From JADKAV01 sp037045455 (GTDB taxonomy: Bacteria > Actinomycetota > Actinomycetes > S36-B12 > UBA10799), in NCBI GenBank assembly GCA_037045455.1, contig JBAOIN010000003.1:434001-498000 (forward strand): 64,000 nt of DNA, written 5' to 3'. Shown piece by piece: positions 48,272-56,785 of the stretch. The notes beneath the pieces were generated by a model that saw only the letters and a list, made by a program, of their open reading frames with translations, did not search any database and was not told the DNA's origin. Position 1 is the stretch's first letter. Each line of letters opens with the position of its first letter. Position numbers and translations under genes: made by a program.

Positions 48272-48958
48272 CTAGAAGATGCGGCTCGGGTCGTCCGGGA
48301 GCGGCGCGGCAGTCACTGTGGGACGGGCCGCCGCTGAACGGGCAGCCGCTTTGGCCGCGGGGTGCTCGGCATCCCAATGAGCAGGCATCCGCGTCTCGGT
48401 GAGATCCACGACACGGCTGCCCAGCAGGTCGGCAGTCGCGACATCGGCAGGTACGACCGTGCCTTCGCTGACCCGGAAGACCAGCGCAATGGCCAGTTCA
48501 CCGTGCGCCAGCGCCTCAATCCGCCAGGCGGACTCGTCGGTCTTCCGGCACGCCCACTCGAGTTCCTCGACCGGGACATCGGCGCGGCGAGCGGCCCTGT
48601 CCACCAAGTCCTCGACAAGGATCTGCTGACCCGCGGAGTGCACGGACAGGCGGCGTGCGCGCTGGATGACGAAATCCATCTCGGCCATGACCGGCTCGGC
48701 GAACCGCTCCACGAAATCAAGTGCGAGGTCGGTCTGGGCAGCCACCTCGTCGACCGAGACTCCCTGCCGGATCAACGCCTGGATGTCGCGCGGCGTCAAC
48801 GAACCCGTCGACTGCCGGACCGAGGTCCGATGGATCGCGCGCCGGACGGCCGCAGCGACGGCCTCGTCGACGGCGACCGTGTACTGGACCCCCCGGCCGT
48901 CCTCGAGAACGAGGTGCGTGCCGTCCTCGGACAGGCCTTCGTACCGCAATTCCCGCAT
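48272..48958 (-). CDS. sepH: SepH-like septation protein (DUF3071)
   Basis: 228 residues from ATG 48958: MRELRYEGLSEDGTHLVLED is the diagnostic N-terminus, then a helix-turn-helix-like part with LTPRDIQALIRQGVSVDEVAAQTDLALDFVERFAEPV. SepH binds FtsZ and promotes its assembly in Streptomyces and mycobacteria. The protein is about 100 residues shorter than the Streptomyces form because the C-terminal disordered, basic tail is mostly missing. It is convergent with DUF5998. Confidence 0.88.
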   Translation of the reverse strand: MRELRYEGLSEDGTHLVLEDGRGVQYTVAVDEAVAAAVRRAIHRTSVRQSTGSLTPRDIQALIRQGVSVDEVAAQTDLALDFVERFAEPVMAEMDFVIQRARRLSVHSAGQQILVEDLVDRAARRADVPVEELEWACRKTDESAWRIEALAHGELAIALVFRVSEGTVVPADVATADLLGSRVVDLTETRMPAHWDAEHPAAKAAARSAAARPTVTAAPLPDDPSRIF

Positions 48959-49085
48959 GCTGCACCGACTCCCAACCAGTGATGTTGAGATCAGTGTGAC
49001 ACCAGGAGCCGGTTCGCCAGGGCAAGCGCGCGGCGTGTCCGGCGCGGCTTCGTGACGCTGCAGTCTGGCTGTCGGGTGCGCAATC

Positions 49086-49147
49086 GGTGAGCATTGAGGG
49101 CGCCCAAGAACCGTCCGTGGCGCTAACGGGTGCCCGAATTTGCCCAC
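49086..49147. repeat. Four-motif palindrome element, truncated copy 5
   Basis: GTGAG at 49087 is the only left-arm motif. The right arm has CTAAC at 49123 and a degenerate CCCAC at 49143 (20 bp). Half of the left arm seems lost. Between sepH and the MFS gene, both on -. Confidence 0.55.
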
Positions 49148-49181
49148 GGATCGGCCGCCCGGGCAGCCGAAGGAGCTGCGC

Positions 49182-50402
49182 TCAGCCTTCCGCCTTGGCG
49201 GCGATGACTTCCAAGGCACTGATCTCGGCCCTGTGCGTGATCCGCATGGCCGCGACCGAGACCAGGCAGGCGGCCACCGCGCAGCCGGCGGTCACCAGGT
49301 AGGCGATGTGAGCGCCGGCGGAGTCGATGAGGGCACCGGAGACGGGAGCGGCCACCGCGAGCCCGAGGGCCAGGCCGGTGCTGGTCCACGTGATGCCCTC
49401 GGTCAACTGCGCAGCCGGAACGATCCGCTCGACCAGCGCGGTGCCCGAGATCAGCACAGGGCTCACGGACAGGCCGGCCAGGAACGCCACCGGGCCGAGC
49501 ACCAGCGCATTGGGCGCCAGCGGGAAACCGAGTGTGACCACGGCCATGAGCGCCAGCATCTGGGTCATCCGGCGGCCGTGGAAGCGTGGGCTGGGCAGCG
49601 CCCCGTAAATGAATCCGGCCAGCAGCGATCCGAAGGCGTACATGGCCAGGAGCAGCCCGGTGATGGACGTGACCTGCTGCTCCTGAGCGAAGGCCACAGT
49701 CACGACCTCGAACGAGCCGAACACCCCACCGATGAACACGAACGCCACGAACAGCCACGGCATGCCCGGGTTGGCCAGCGCGAAGCCGCTGCGCTTGGCC
49801 TTGCCGTGCGGGGGTGGTTCGGTGCTGTGTTGCGGGATCAGCCACAGACACCCGATGAGGACGAACACGACGGAGACGACCAGCGCTGCGGTGGGGTGGA
49901 TCTGCAGCGCCAGCACGGTGGCCAGGGGCGGGCCGAAGACGAACACGACCTCGTCGAGGATGCTCTCCCAGGCGTAGGCGACGTGCAACTCGTCCCCCGT
50001 GGGCAGCACGTGGGCCCAACGAGCGCGCACCAGCGACCCTAGGTTGGGCAGTGTCATGCCCGCGCCGACCGCCAGCGGGATGACGACTGACAGTGGCATG
50101 CGCAGATCGAGTGCGACCAGCAGCGCGACCATGAACACTGAGTACGCCGACACCGCCCACGGCAGAATCCGGTGCTGGCCGTGCCGGTCGACGAAGCCGC
50201 TGACCAAGGGACCACCGATCGCTCCGGCCACCGCGAAACTTGCGGAGATGGTCCCGGCCACCGCGTAGTTCACGCCCTTCGACGTCTCCAATAGGACGAT
50301 GCCCAGGCTGATCATCGAGATCGGCAAGCGCCCGATGAATCCGGCCCACGTGAAGGCGCTGGCTCCGGGCGTGCGAAGCACACGACCGTAGGGACCCAGC
50401 AT
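49182..50402 (-). CDS. MFS transporter
   Basis: Major facilitator permease of 406 residues with about 12 hydrophobic segments. MFS loop 2-3 is SGFVDRHGQHRILPW, and the second half starts at LFVAFVFIGGVFGSFEVVTVAFAQEQ. Proline/glycine-rich helices (GAGMTLPNLGSLVRARW) are typical of drug-efflux-like members. ATG 50402 is directly before FTWAGFIGRLPISM. Substrate unknown. Divergent from hemH with 62 bp between. Confidence 0.88.
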   Translation of the reverse strand: MLGPYGRVLRTPGASAFTWAGFIGRLPISMISLGIVLLETSKGVNYAVAGTISASFAVAGAIGGPLVSGFVDRHGQHRILPWAVSAYSVFMVALLVALDLRMPLSVVIPLAVGAGMTLPNLGSLVRARWAHVLPTGDELHVAYAWESILDEVVFVFGPPLATVLALQIHPTAALVVSVVFVLIGCLWLIPQHSTEPPPHGKAKRSGFALANPGMPWLFVAFVFIGGVFGSFEVVTVAFAQEQQVTSITGLLLAMYAFGSLLAGFIYGALPSPRFHGRRMTQMLALMAVVTLGFPLAPNALVLGPVAFLAGLSVSPVLISGTALVERIVPAAQLTEGITWTSTGLALGLAVAAPVSGALIDSAGAHIAYLVTAGCAVAACLVSVAAMRITHRAEISALEVIAAKAEG

Positions 50403-50464
50403 GCAGTCCAATCTACTTGGGGCTCCTGCGTGCACCCCGGGGCCGGGATCGGCAGGATGAGCGT

Positions 50465-51463
50465 ATGGATGCGGTGCTGCTGGTCTCCTTCGGCGGTCCC
50501 GAAGCACCCGACGAGGTGATGCCTTTCCTGCGCAGGGTCACGGCCGGGCGCGGGATGTGCCCGAGGAGCGCCTGCAGCTGGTGGCGGAGCACTACATGTC
50601 CCGCGGTGGGGTGTCCCCGATCAACGCTCTGAATAGAGAGCTGCTCGATGCGCTGCGCCCCCGGCTCGACCTCCCGTTGTACTGGGGCAACCGCAATAGC
50701 GCTCCCTGGCTCGCCGACGCGTTCGCGCAGATGGCCGCCGACGGTGTGACCCGGGTGATTGCGGTTTTCACCAGTGCCTACTCGTCCTACTCCGGGTGCC
50801 GGCAGTATCGCGAGAATCTGGCCGAGGCCGACACCTTCGGATTGCCCGTCGTGAAGCTCCCGAACTATTACAACAACCCCGGTTTCGTGGCCGCCAACTC
50901 CGAGAACCTGCGCGCGACCTTGGACAAGGCGGGCGGGGCGGCACGGGTCGTCTTCACCACGCATTCCATCCCGGTGACGATGGCCGCGCAGTCCGGACCA
51001 CACGGGGACGGCTACCTCTCCCAGCACCTGGAACTGGCCCGGTGTCTCATGGCGGGTCTGGATCACGAATGGGACCTGGTGTTCCAGTCGCGGTCCGGGC
51101 CGCCGCACATGCCCTGGCTGGAGCCGGACATCAACGATCACTTGCGGGATCTCCACGACAGAGGCGTCACTGAGGTGGTGGTGGCACCGATCGGCTTCGT
51201 CAGTGACCACATGGAAGTTGTGCAAGACCTCGATACCGAAGCGGCGGCCACAGCGGCCGAACTCGGAATGCCGAATGCACAGGATGCCGACGGCTCATAC
51301 CCATCCCGCATTCGTGGCCGGTCTGGCCGAAGCCATCGCGGCGGTGCGCGCCGGGCGGCTACCTGAGGTCTCCTTCGGGCAGTCGCTGCCCACCCCATGT
51401 GCCGCGGGGTGCTGTCCGAATCCGCGAGGCACGAAACCGGCACTGTGTGAGGCTGAAGCATGA
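50465..51463 (+). CDS. hemH: HemH, ferrochelatase (coproporphyrin type expected), frameshifted twice
   Basis: Inserts iron into the porphyrin in heme synthesis. 331 residues after correction: MDAVLLVSFGGPEAPDEVMPFL, RGGVSPINALNREL, SAYSSYSGCRQYRENL, catalytic His in FTTHSIPVTMA, and GFVSDHMEVVQDLDTEA with its Glu. Two surplus bases (A50555, T50556) and one surplus T at 51298 restore VPEERL and THPAFV. Actinobacterial enzymes use coproporphyrin III; here that is family knowledge. The C-terminal CPNPRG region has Cys residues that could hold a 2Fe-2S cluster. The stop overlaps the next ATG. Confidence 0.9.
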
Positions 51464-52245
51464 GCGAACTGCTGGACCTGGCCTTACGGGTGGCTGCCCG
51501 CAGTGCCCGCTTCCTCGAGGACGGGTGGGCGCGCCGGGAAGTCGTGGCCACGAAGAGTTCCTCGACCGACATCGTGACCCAGATGGACCAGGGCAGCGAG
51601 CGGCTGCTCGTGGACCACATCCTGGCCGCCCGTCCTGACGACGGCATCATCGGCGAGGAGGGCTCCGACCGGGCCGGCACCACGGGCGTGACGTGGGTGA
51701 TCGACCCGCTGGACGGCACCGTCAACTACCTGTACGGGTTTCCGTCCTGGGCGGTGAGCGTCGGTGTGCTGGTCGACGGCAAACCCACGTACGGGGTCGT
51801 GCATGCGCCGGCGTTGCGAACCGTGTGGCATGGCACCGCGGGGGAGTCGGCATTCGCCAACGAGCGGCCCATCCGGACCGGGCACGTCAGCGAACTGTCA
51901 TCGGCTCTGCTGGCCACTGGATTCGGCTACGAGGCCGGAGTCCGGGCCATCCAGGGCGGAATCGTCGCCGAACTGCTGCCCCGGGTGCGTGACATCCGCC
52001 GGGCAGGGGCGGCAGCAGTGGACATGTGCTGGGTCGCGCAGGGTGTGCTAGACGGGTATTTCGAACGCGGTACGCACCTGTGGGACCGGGCGGCCGCCAT
52101 GGCCATCTGCGACGGCGCGGGTGTGCGGGTGGGCGGCTTCGATGGCCCGGCGGCTGATCGCATGACGATCGCCACGAACCCCGCCCTCTTCGACGAACTC
52201 CACGACACGCTGCGCGCATTGGGAGCGGATCGTGAGTACGACTGA
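51460..52245 (+). CDS. Inositol monophosphatase family protein
   Basis: 261 residues, intact. Metal-site motifs IIGEEGSD, VIDPLDGTVNYLYG and LWDRAAAMAI are present. Family members release phosphate from myo-inositol-1-phosphate, histidinol phosphate or related sugars; the substrate cannot be fixed here. Coupled at both ends: ATGA with hemH, and a 14-bp overlap with the VIT gene. Confidence 0.92.
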   Translation: MSELLDLALRVAARSARFLEDGWARREVVATKSSSTDIVTQMDQGSERLLVDHILAARPDDGIIGEEGSDRAGTTGVTWVIDPLDGTVNYLYGFPSWAVSVGVLVDGKPTYGVVHAPALRTVWHGTAGESAFANERPIRTGHVSELSSALLATGFGYEAGVRAIQGGIVAELLPRVRDIRRAGAAAVDMCWVAQGVLDGYFERGTHLWDRAAAMAICDGAGVRVGGFDGPAADRMTIATNPALFDELHDTLRALGADREYD

Positions 52246-53353
52246 CCGGTACCTGCGCTATCTGGCCGCTGAGCGGACGTCGGCGAACATGTACCGCTCG
52301 CTTGCCGATCTGACCGACGGCGACCGGCGTGAGGCACTGCTCGAACTCGCGGCCATCGAGGAGCGGCATGCAGCGCACTGGATGGCCCTGCTGCATAAGG
52401 CCGGCGCCGAGATCCCGCCCGACACCGGGCTACTGGATCCCGCTGACGAGCAGGTGATGGCAAGGGCGCAAGATCTGGGGCTGGATGCCGTGTTGGGCGA
52501 TCTGGAACAGGCCGAGCGGGACGCGGTGGGGATGTACGATGCCGAACCCGACGCGCTTCCAGGAATGAGCGACGACGAACGCAAGCATGTTGAGGTGCTG
52601 GCCGGGATGATGTCGGGCCCGGCCGCCGCGCCGAACGACGTCCGCGGCACGCTCAATGCCGCGGAGCCCTGGCACCGCACGGACAAGTCGGGCGCGCTGC
52701 GGGCGGCGATCTTCGGTGTGAGTGATGGGCTGGTCTCGAACACAGCGCTCGTTATGGGCTTCGCGGGTTCTGGCGTCTCGAACGGCACGGTGCTGTTCGC
52801 CGGGTTCGCCGGGTTGCTGGCGGGGGCCTTCTCGATGGCGGCGGGGGAGTACGTGAGCGTGGCGAGTCAGACCGACCTGTTCCGCCGCGAACTGCGGCTG
52901 GAGGCCGATGAACTGCGCACCAAGCCGCAGGAGGAGCAGCGCGAACTCGAGCTGATCTACCGGGCCAAAGGCTTGGACGCCGGTACCGCTCGCCGGACCG
53001 CCGCGAAGATCATGAGCGATCCCAGAACCGCGCTGGACACGCTGGCGCGCGAGGAACTCGGCCTCGATCCCGACGATCTGGGCAGCCCCGTGCGGGTCGC
53101 GGTGTCCAGTTTCCTGGCTTTCGCTGTTGGTGCCTTCGTGCCGGTTCTGCCGTATCTGCTGGCCAGCGGGACTGTCGCCCTGGCGCTCGCGGTGACCCTC
53201 GCGCTGCTGTCCATGATCGTCGTGGGTGGCACGGTCGGCCGACTGTCCGGACTCGGCGTGACCCGGGCGGCGCTGCGGCAGGTGCTGGTCGGTGGCGGTG
53301 CGGCAGCCGTGACGTATCTGCTCGGCAGGTTGGTGGGCACCGGGCTGGGGTGA
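52232..53353 (+). CDS. Ferritin-like/VIT1-family membrane fusion (iron or manganese transporter)
   Basis: 373 residues. The N-terminal domain (residues 1-130) is rubrerythrin-like with the carboxylate/His pairs AAERTSANMYRSLAD and AAIEERHAAHWMALL. The C-terminal VIT1/CCC1 domain starts at GALRAAIFGVSDGLVSNTALVMGFAG and has AGAFSMAAGEYVSVASQ and four to five membrane helices. This MbfA-like layout exports iron. Its overlap with suhB-like and hemH genes suggests one operon tying heme and iron handling; that link is inferred. GTG 52232. Confidence 0.88.
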   Translation: MSTTDRYLRYLAAERTSANMYRSLADLTDGDRREALLELAAIEERHAAHWMALLHKAGAEIPPDTGLLDPADEQVMARAQDLGLDAVLGDLEQAERDAVGMYDAEPDALPGMSDDERKHVEVLAGMMSGPAAAPNDVRGTLNAAEPWHRTDKSGALRAAIFGVSDGLVSNTALVMGFAGSGVSNGTVLFAGFAGLLAGAFSMAAGEYVSVASQTDLFRRELRLEADELRTKPQEEQRELELIYRAKGLDAGTARRTAAKIMSDPRTALDTLAREELGLDPDDLGSPVRVAVSSFLAFAVGAFVPVLPYLLASGTVALALAVTLALLSMIVVGGTVGRLSGLGVTRAALRQVLVGGGAAAVTYLLGRLVGTGLG

Positions 53354-53392
53354 CACAGGTCGTACATGGCCGTGGCCGGCCGCCCGTTCAGA

Positions 53393-53423
53393 TCTCACGA
53401 CTGCGTCGTTGTCTCTCAAATGG
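53393..53423 (+). repeat. Second repeat family, copy b (after VIT gene)
   Basis: Starts TCTCACGACTGCGTC, then GTTGTCTCTCAAATGG. The inner hairpin is ACGAC/GTTGT with loop TGCGTC. It lies 40 bp after the VIT stop and upstream of palindrome copy 6. Confidence 0.6.
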
Positions 53424-53484
53424 CACAACCAGCCTGGGGGAAGCCGGACGGCGTCATGGTTGCGTCTGGGGCTCGTGAGGTCCC

Positions 53485-53573
53485 GATCCGTGAGCATCCT
53501 GGGCATCGGTGAGCGCGCCGGGCGCCGAAAACCCGCCCGCGGTGCTCACGGATGCCCGGAATGCTCAGGGATC
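53485..53573. repeat. Four-motif palindrome element, copy 6
   Basis: GTGAG 53490 and 53509; CTCAC 53545 and CTCAG 53564: 19 bp apart in each arm. Outer ends GATCC and GGATC also pair. 89 bp; between the convergent VIT and gamma carbonic anhydrase genes. Confidence 0.9.
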
Positions 53574-53594
53574 GGGGGTTGCGCCAGAACTCGC

Positions 53595-54113
53595 TCAGTC
53601 CAACCGGCGCAGCTCACGGGAGTACCACGCCGCGTTGCCGACGTAGGTCTGCACCGAGTGATCGAAATCGCCTGGCTGGACCTTGTTCTCGATGATCTTG
53701 GCTGGCACGCCCAGCGCCATGCCGAAACTGGGCACCTCGGTCCCGTTCGGCACCATCGCCCCGGCTCCGACCAACGCATGCGGATGGACCACCACCCGAT
53801 GCAGGATCACCGAACCCGATCCGATCAGGCAGTCGTCGGAGATGGTGCAGCCCTCCATGTGCACGTTGTGCCCGATCACGCAGCGGTTGCCGATGACCGT
53901 GTCGAGCGTGCCGGTGCAGTGGATCACGGAGCCGTCCTGCACGGACGTCTGACTACCGACCCGGATCGCCCCATGGTCCCCGCGCAGGACCGCGGTCGGC
54001 CACACAGTGCTCTGGGCGCCGATCGTGACATCCCCGATCACCACAGCGTCGGGATGCACGAAAGCGGTCGGGTCGATGGTCGGTGTCTTGTCGCCGAGCG
54101 CGTAGAGGGGCAT
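53595..54113 (-). CDS. Gamma-carbonic anhydrase family (left-handed beta-helix) protein
   Basis: 172 residues, intact. Hexapeptide repeats run from FVHPDAVVIGDVTIGAQSTVW through LRGDHGAIRVGSQTSVQDGSVIHC to CVIGHNVHMEGC; the His residues HCTGTL, GHNVH and VHPHAL are at metal-ligand positions. Many such proteins (YrdA/PaaY type) have weak or no anhydrase activity. ATG 54113. Convergent with the VIT gene. Confidence 0.9.
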   Translation of the reverse strand: MPLYALGDKTPTIDPTAFVHPDAVVIGDVTIGAQSTVWPTAVLRGDHGAIRVGSQTSVQDGSVIHCTGTLDTVIGNRCVIGHNVHMEGCTISDDCLIGSGSVILHRVVVHPHALVGAGAMVPNGTEVPSFGMALGVPAKIIENKVQPGDFDHSVQTYVGNAAWYSRELRRLD

Positions 54114-54295
54114 GGACCTATTTCACACGGGTATGGCTGCGTGACGAGCACTAGGTGTGATCATCACCACAGGGGGCGACCCGCTGCTGACAGAAGCGGG
54201 CTGAGTATGGCAACATCACGGCTCGAAACGACATCTCGGGCATGAATCCGCCTCCCGCGGTGTTGCAAGGTGAGCAACGAGGTACAGGAGAGGGA

Positions 54296-54589
54296 ATGGC
54301 TACCGACTACGACGCGCCCCGCAAGACCGACGAGGAACTGTCCGAGGACTCCCTCGAGGAGTTGCAGGGCCGCGTCAAGACCGCCGCAGGGGGCGTGGAC
54401 GAGGACGAGACCGAGATCGCGGAAAGCCTCGAACTGCCCGGTGCCGACCTGTCCAACGAGGCACTCACCGTGCAGGTCGTCCCCAAACAGGAGGACGAGT
54501 TCACCTGCTCCGTCTGCTTCCTGGTGCACCACCGCAGCCAGCTGGCCAGTGAGAAGGGCGGGGTGCTGGTCTGCACTGAGTGCGCCTAG
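54296..54589 (+). CDS. DUF4193 family zinc-ribbon protein
   Basis: 97 residues from ATG 54296 with GGAGAGG upstream. Acidic N-terminal half (DEELSEDSLEELQG) and a C-terminal zinc ribbon TCSVCFLVHH...VCTECA. This is actinobacterial DUF4193, of unknown function, which I recall near dut. A GTTGCAAGGTGAGCAACG inverted repeat at about 54262-54279 lies in its leader. Confidence 0.85.
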   Translation: MATDYDAPRKTDEELSEDSLEELQGRVKTAAGGVDEDETEIAESLELPGADLSNEALTVQVVPKQEDEFTCSVCFLVHHRSQLASEKGGVLVCTECA

Positions 54590-54646
54590 CGAGCTGTTAC
54601 CCGCCTTTGGCAACGTCCGCGACCTGTGGCATGGCGTGAAATCGCC

Positions 54647-54734
54647 ATCCTTGAGCATCCCGGGCATCGGTTAGTCCGCCGGGCGCCAAAAGCCGGTCCG
54701 TGATGCTCACGGATGCCCGGAATGCTCACGAATC
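54647..54734. repeat. Four-motif palindrome element, copy 7
   Basis: TTGAG 54651 and GTTAG 54670; CTCAC 54706 and 54725: 19 bp apart in each arm. The arms pair through GAGCATCCCGGGCATC and its near-complement. Between convergent genes. Confidence 0.85.
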
Positions 54735-54842
54735 CCGGGGTCTCACGGGTTCTGAGTTCGTGCTGAGCGCTTAGGGAACCACAGATTAACCATGCCCCGG
54801 CTGCAACGTGCCTGAGCGCGCAATCTGCTTCACCCCACATCT

Positions 54843-54878
54843 AGCGCCATAGCGCTGCTATGACCCACGATGTGGGTC
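54843..54878. terminator. Paired hairpins, possible terminator
   Basis: AGCGC-cata-GCGCT is followed 5 bp later by a perfect 7-bp stem GACCCAC/GTGGGTC with GAT loop. There is no clear T tract. They could end transcription from either convergent gene. Confidence 0.45.
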
Positions 54879-54934
54879 TTGCATCTCACACCCTCAGCCA
54901 CGTCTCGCTCGGAACAGCGTTAATCAGTACTTCC

Positions 54935-55180
54935 TTAGGACGCCGGCAGTTCCTTCTTATCCGCCCATCGGGCCATGCTCTGCTGAATGGCCACATCTAC
55001 CAACGCCACCACCACAGCAGTGGCCAAAGACCACATCAGTACGCGCCGGAAAGGCACCTCAGTGTCGTCCTTGGTGGGCACGGTGCCCTCGTGGCGGTGG
55101 GCGTACGCGGAATTCAGACCTTTGCGGGTGGCCCATGCGGCACCGGCAGAGACCAGCGGGGTCAGCAGACGGGGGTTCAC
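54935..55180 (-). CDS. DUF4235 family membrane protein
   Basis: 81 residues, with hydrophobic segments LLTPLVSAGAAWATRKG and VLMWSLATAVVVALVDVAIQQ joined by a polar linker that includes PTKDDTEVPFRR. This matches actinobacterial DUF4235 (small inner-membrane proteins, function unknown). ATG 55180, AGGAGGTTGC upstream. 52 bp downstream of DUF3093 on the same strand. Confidence 0.8.
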   Translation of the reverse strand: MNPRLLTPLVSAGAAWATRKGLNSAYAHRHEGTVPTKDDTEVPFRRVLMWSLATAVVVALVDVAIQQSMARWADKKELPAS

Positions 55181-55232
55181 GCAACCTCCTCGAAGCGTCG
55201 TTGGACCGATCCTATCGGCAGCAACTGCCTGC

Positions 55233-55661
55233 TTATGCGGTCAAAGCAGCTGCGAGTTCGGATGGCCGGCGACTGCTGATCAGCAGGTAGGGCCATTGCG
55301 AGGACTGCAGAGCGACCTTCACGCCCGTCTTCGTGGCGAGGTTGCGCAAGACCAGCAGAGCACGGCCATCGGCATCGCGGCCGGCGACGTCGCGCAAAGC
55401 CTGTTCGTCCAGGGCAACGGCGTCCAGAACCGAGGTCCGCGGTACCTCGAGCGCCCCGATATGCAAGGTGGCGTCGTCCACCGAAACCACCAACGCGCGG
55501 CGGGTGAGAAGCCAACCAAGACCGGCTACCAGGATCACCAGCACCACGATGGCAGCCGGGACCCCCACGACTGCGGCGAACGTGAAGCACAACAGGGCCG
55601 CCAGGCCGAAGACCACAGCAAACACCCACCACGGTGGCCGGATCACCTCGCGATACGTCAT
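55233..55661 (-). CDS. DUF3093 family membrane protein
   Basis: 142 residues: YREVIRPPWWVFAVVFGLAA and IVVLVILVAGLGWLLTRR form two membrane helices, followed by a PH-like soluble part ending QWPYLLISSRRPSELAAAL. Typical DUF3093; function unknown. ATG 55661. Divergent from the thioesterase gene with 57 bp between. Confidence 0.82.
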   Translation of the reverse strand: MTYREVIRPPWWVFAVVFGLAALLCFTFAAVVGVPAAIVVLVILVAGLGWLLTRRALVVSVDDATLHIGALEVPRTSVLDAVALDEQALRDVAGRDADGRALLVLRNLATKTGVKVALQSSQWPYLLISSRRPSELAAALTA

Positions 55662-55718
55662 GGTCCGATTCTCGCCCTCGTCCCAGATCCGCCAGCACCC
55701 GGTCCATAGGATCAGGGC

Positions 55719-56297
55719 GTGGCATTCGAGGAATCCTGGCCGCAGACGCCCACCAGCCCCCCGCCGGACGCGGTGATGCCGCAGCGGCATGCCGACGCGG
55801 TGCCAGTGGGCGCGCAACTGCCCAGCCACTACGACATGTGCTACGGCTGTGGGGCCGGACACCCCGCCGGTCTGCATATGCAGGTGACGGCCGGTGAGTT
55901 GAGCGTGCACGCGCAGTTCGAGGTCACCGACCTGCACCAGGGAGCGCCCGGGCTGGCCCACGGCGGACTTCTCAGCACGGCATTCGACGAAGCCCTCGGC
56001 GCCCTCAACTGGCTGCTGCTGCGGCCCGCCGTAACCGCTCGTCTCGAAACCGACTTTCGGCGTCCCGTGCCGGTCGGATCGGTGTTGCACATCGACGCCC
56101 GCATCGTTGGTCAGTCCGGCCGCAAGGTCTACACCAGGGCTGTCGGCAGACTGGGTCCGGAAGGGCCCGTGGCGTTGACGGCCAGTGCCCTGTTCCTGCA
56201 GGTTCCGCTTCAGCATTTCGTGGATCACGGCCGCGCCCAGGACGTGGAACGCGCCGCCGCGCAGCGCGCCCGGGGGGCCATGGAGGTCAACCCGTGA
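55719..56297 (+). CDS. PaaI/THEM4-like hotdog thioesterase
   Basis: 192 residues. An N-terminal CYGCGAGHPAGLHMQ turn precedes the hotdog domain, whose HGGLLSTAFDEALGAL segment carries the catalytic HGG..DE signature. Probably hydrolyses an acyl-CoA; substrate unknown. GTG start. The stop overlaps the dut start. Confidence 0.85.
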   Translation: MAFEESWPQTPTSPPPDAVMPQRHADAVPVGAQLPSHYDMCYGCGAGHPAGLHMQVTAGELSVHAQFEVTDLHQGAPGLAHGGLLSTAFDEALGALNWLLLRPAVTARLETDFRRPVPVGSVLHIDARIVGQSGRKVYTRAVGRLGPEGPVALTASALFLQVPLQHFVDHGRAQDVERAAAQRARGAMEVNP

Positions 56298-56743
56298 ACA
56301 TGCTGATCAAGCGCCTGGATCCCGACCTGCCGCTGCCCGGTTACGCCCATCCCGGTGATGCCGGTCTAGACCTGTACGCCCGTGCGGCGGTCACCTTGGC
56401 GCCGGGGGAGCGGGCGCTGGTGCCGACCGGGGTGGCTATCGCCCTGCCCGCCGGGTACGCCGCCTTCGTGCACCCTCGCAGTGGCCTGGCGGCCAAGCAC
56501 GGAGTGGGCGTCGTGAACGGGCCGGGCACGATCGACGCCGGTTATCGCGGCGAGATCCAGGTCATCCTGATCAACCTCGACCCCCACCTCGAGGTGCATT
56601 TCGAGCGGGGAGATCGCATCGCGCAACTGGTGGTGCAGGAAGTGCCGCAGGTGACATTGACCGAGGTCGCCGACCTGCCGGGCTCTGCGCGCGACGCCGG
56701 CGGGTTTGGATCGACCGGCGGTCATCGCGGCGCGCAGGCCTGA
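56294..56743 (+). CDS. dut: dUTPase (deoxyuridine triphosphatase)
   Basis: Trimeric dUTPase, 149 residues, all five motifs present: GDAGLDLYA, PRSGLAAKHG, NGPGTIDAGYRGEIQV, RGDRIAQLVVQ and the C-terminal GGFGSTGG. It removes dUTP and supplies dUMP, working with the class II reductase. GTG start overlapping the thioesterase stop; DUF3710 follows 42 bp later. Confidence 0.96.
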   Translation: MNMLIKRLDPDLPLPGYAHPGDAGLDLYARAAVTLAPGERALVPTGVAIALPAGYAAFVHPRSGLAAKHGVGVVNGPGTIDAGYRGEIQVILINLDPHLEVHFERGDRIAQLVVQEVPQVTLTEVADLPGSARDAGGFGSTGGHRGAQA

Positions 56744-56785
56744 ACGCACGCGGGTTACGGTGGAACGGATCAACAAGGAGACGAC

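Larger units (their letters stand above)
54590..54934. other. 345-base gene-free stretch
   Basis: Between the convergent DUF4193 and DUF4235 genes. It holds palindrome copy 7 (54647-54734), a hairpin AGCGC-cata-GCGCT (54843-54856) and a hairpin GACCCAC-gat-GTGGGTC (54862-54878). Nothing else in it can be supported; no small gene with a ribosome site is seen. Confidence 0.7.
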
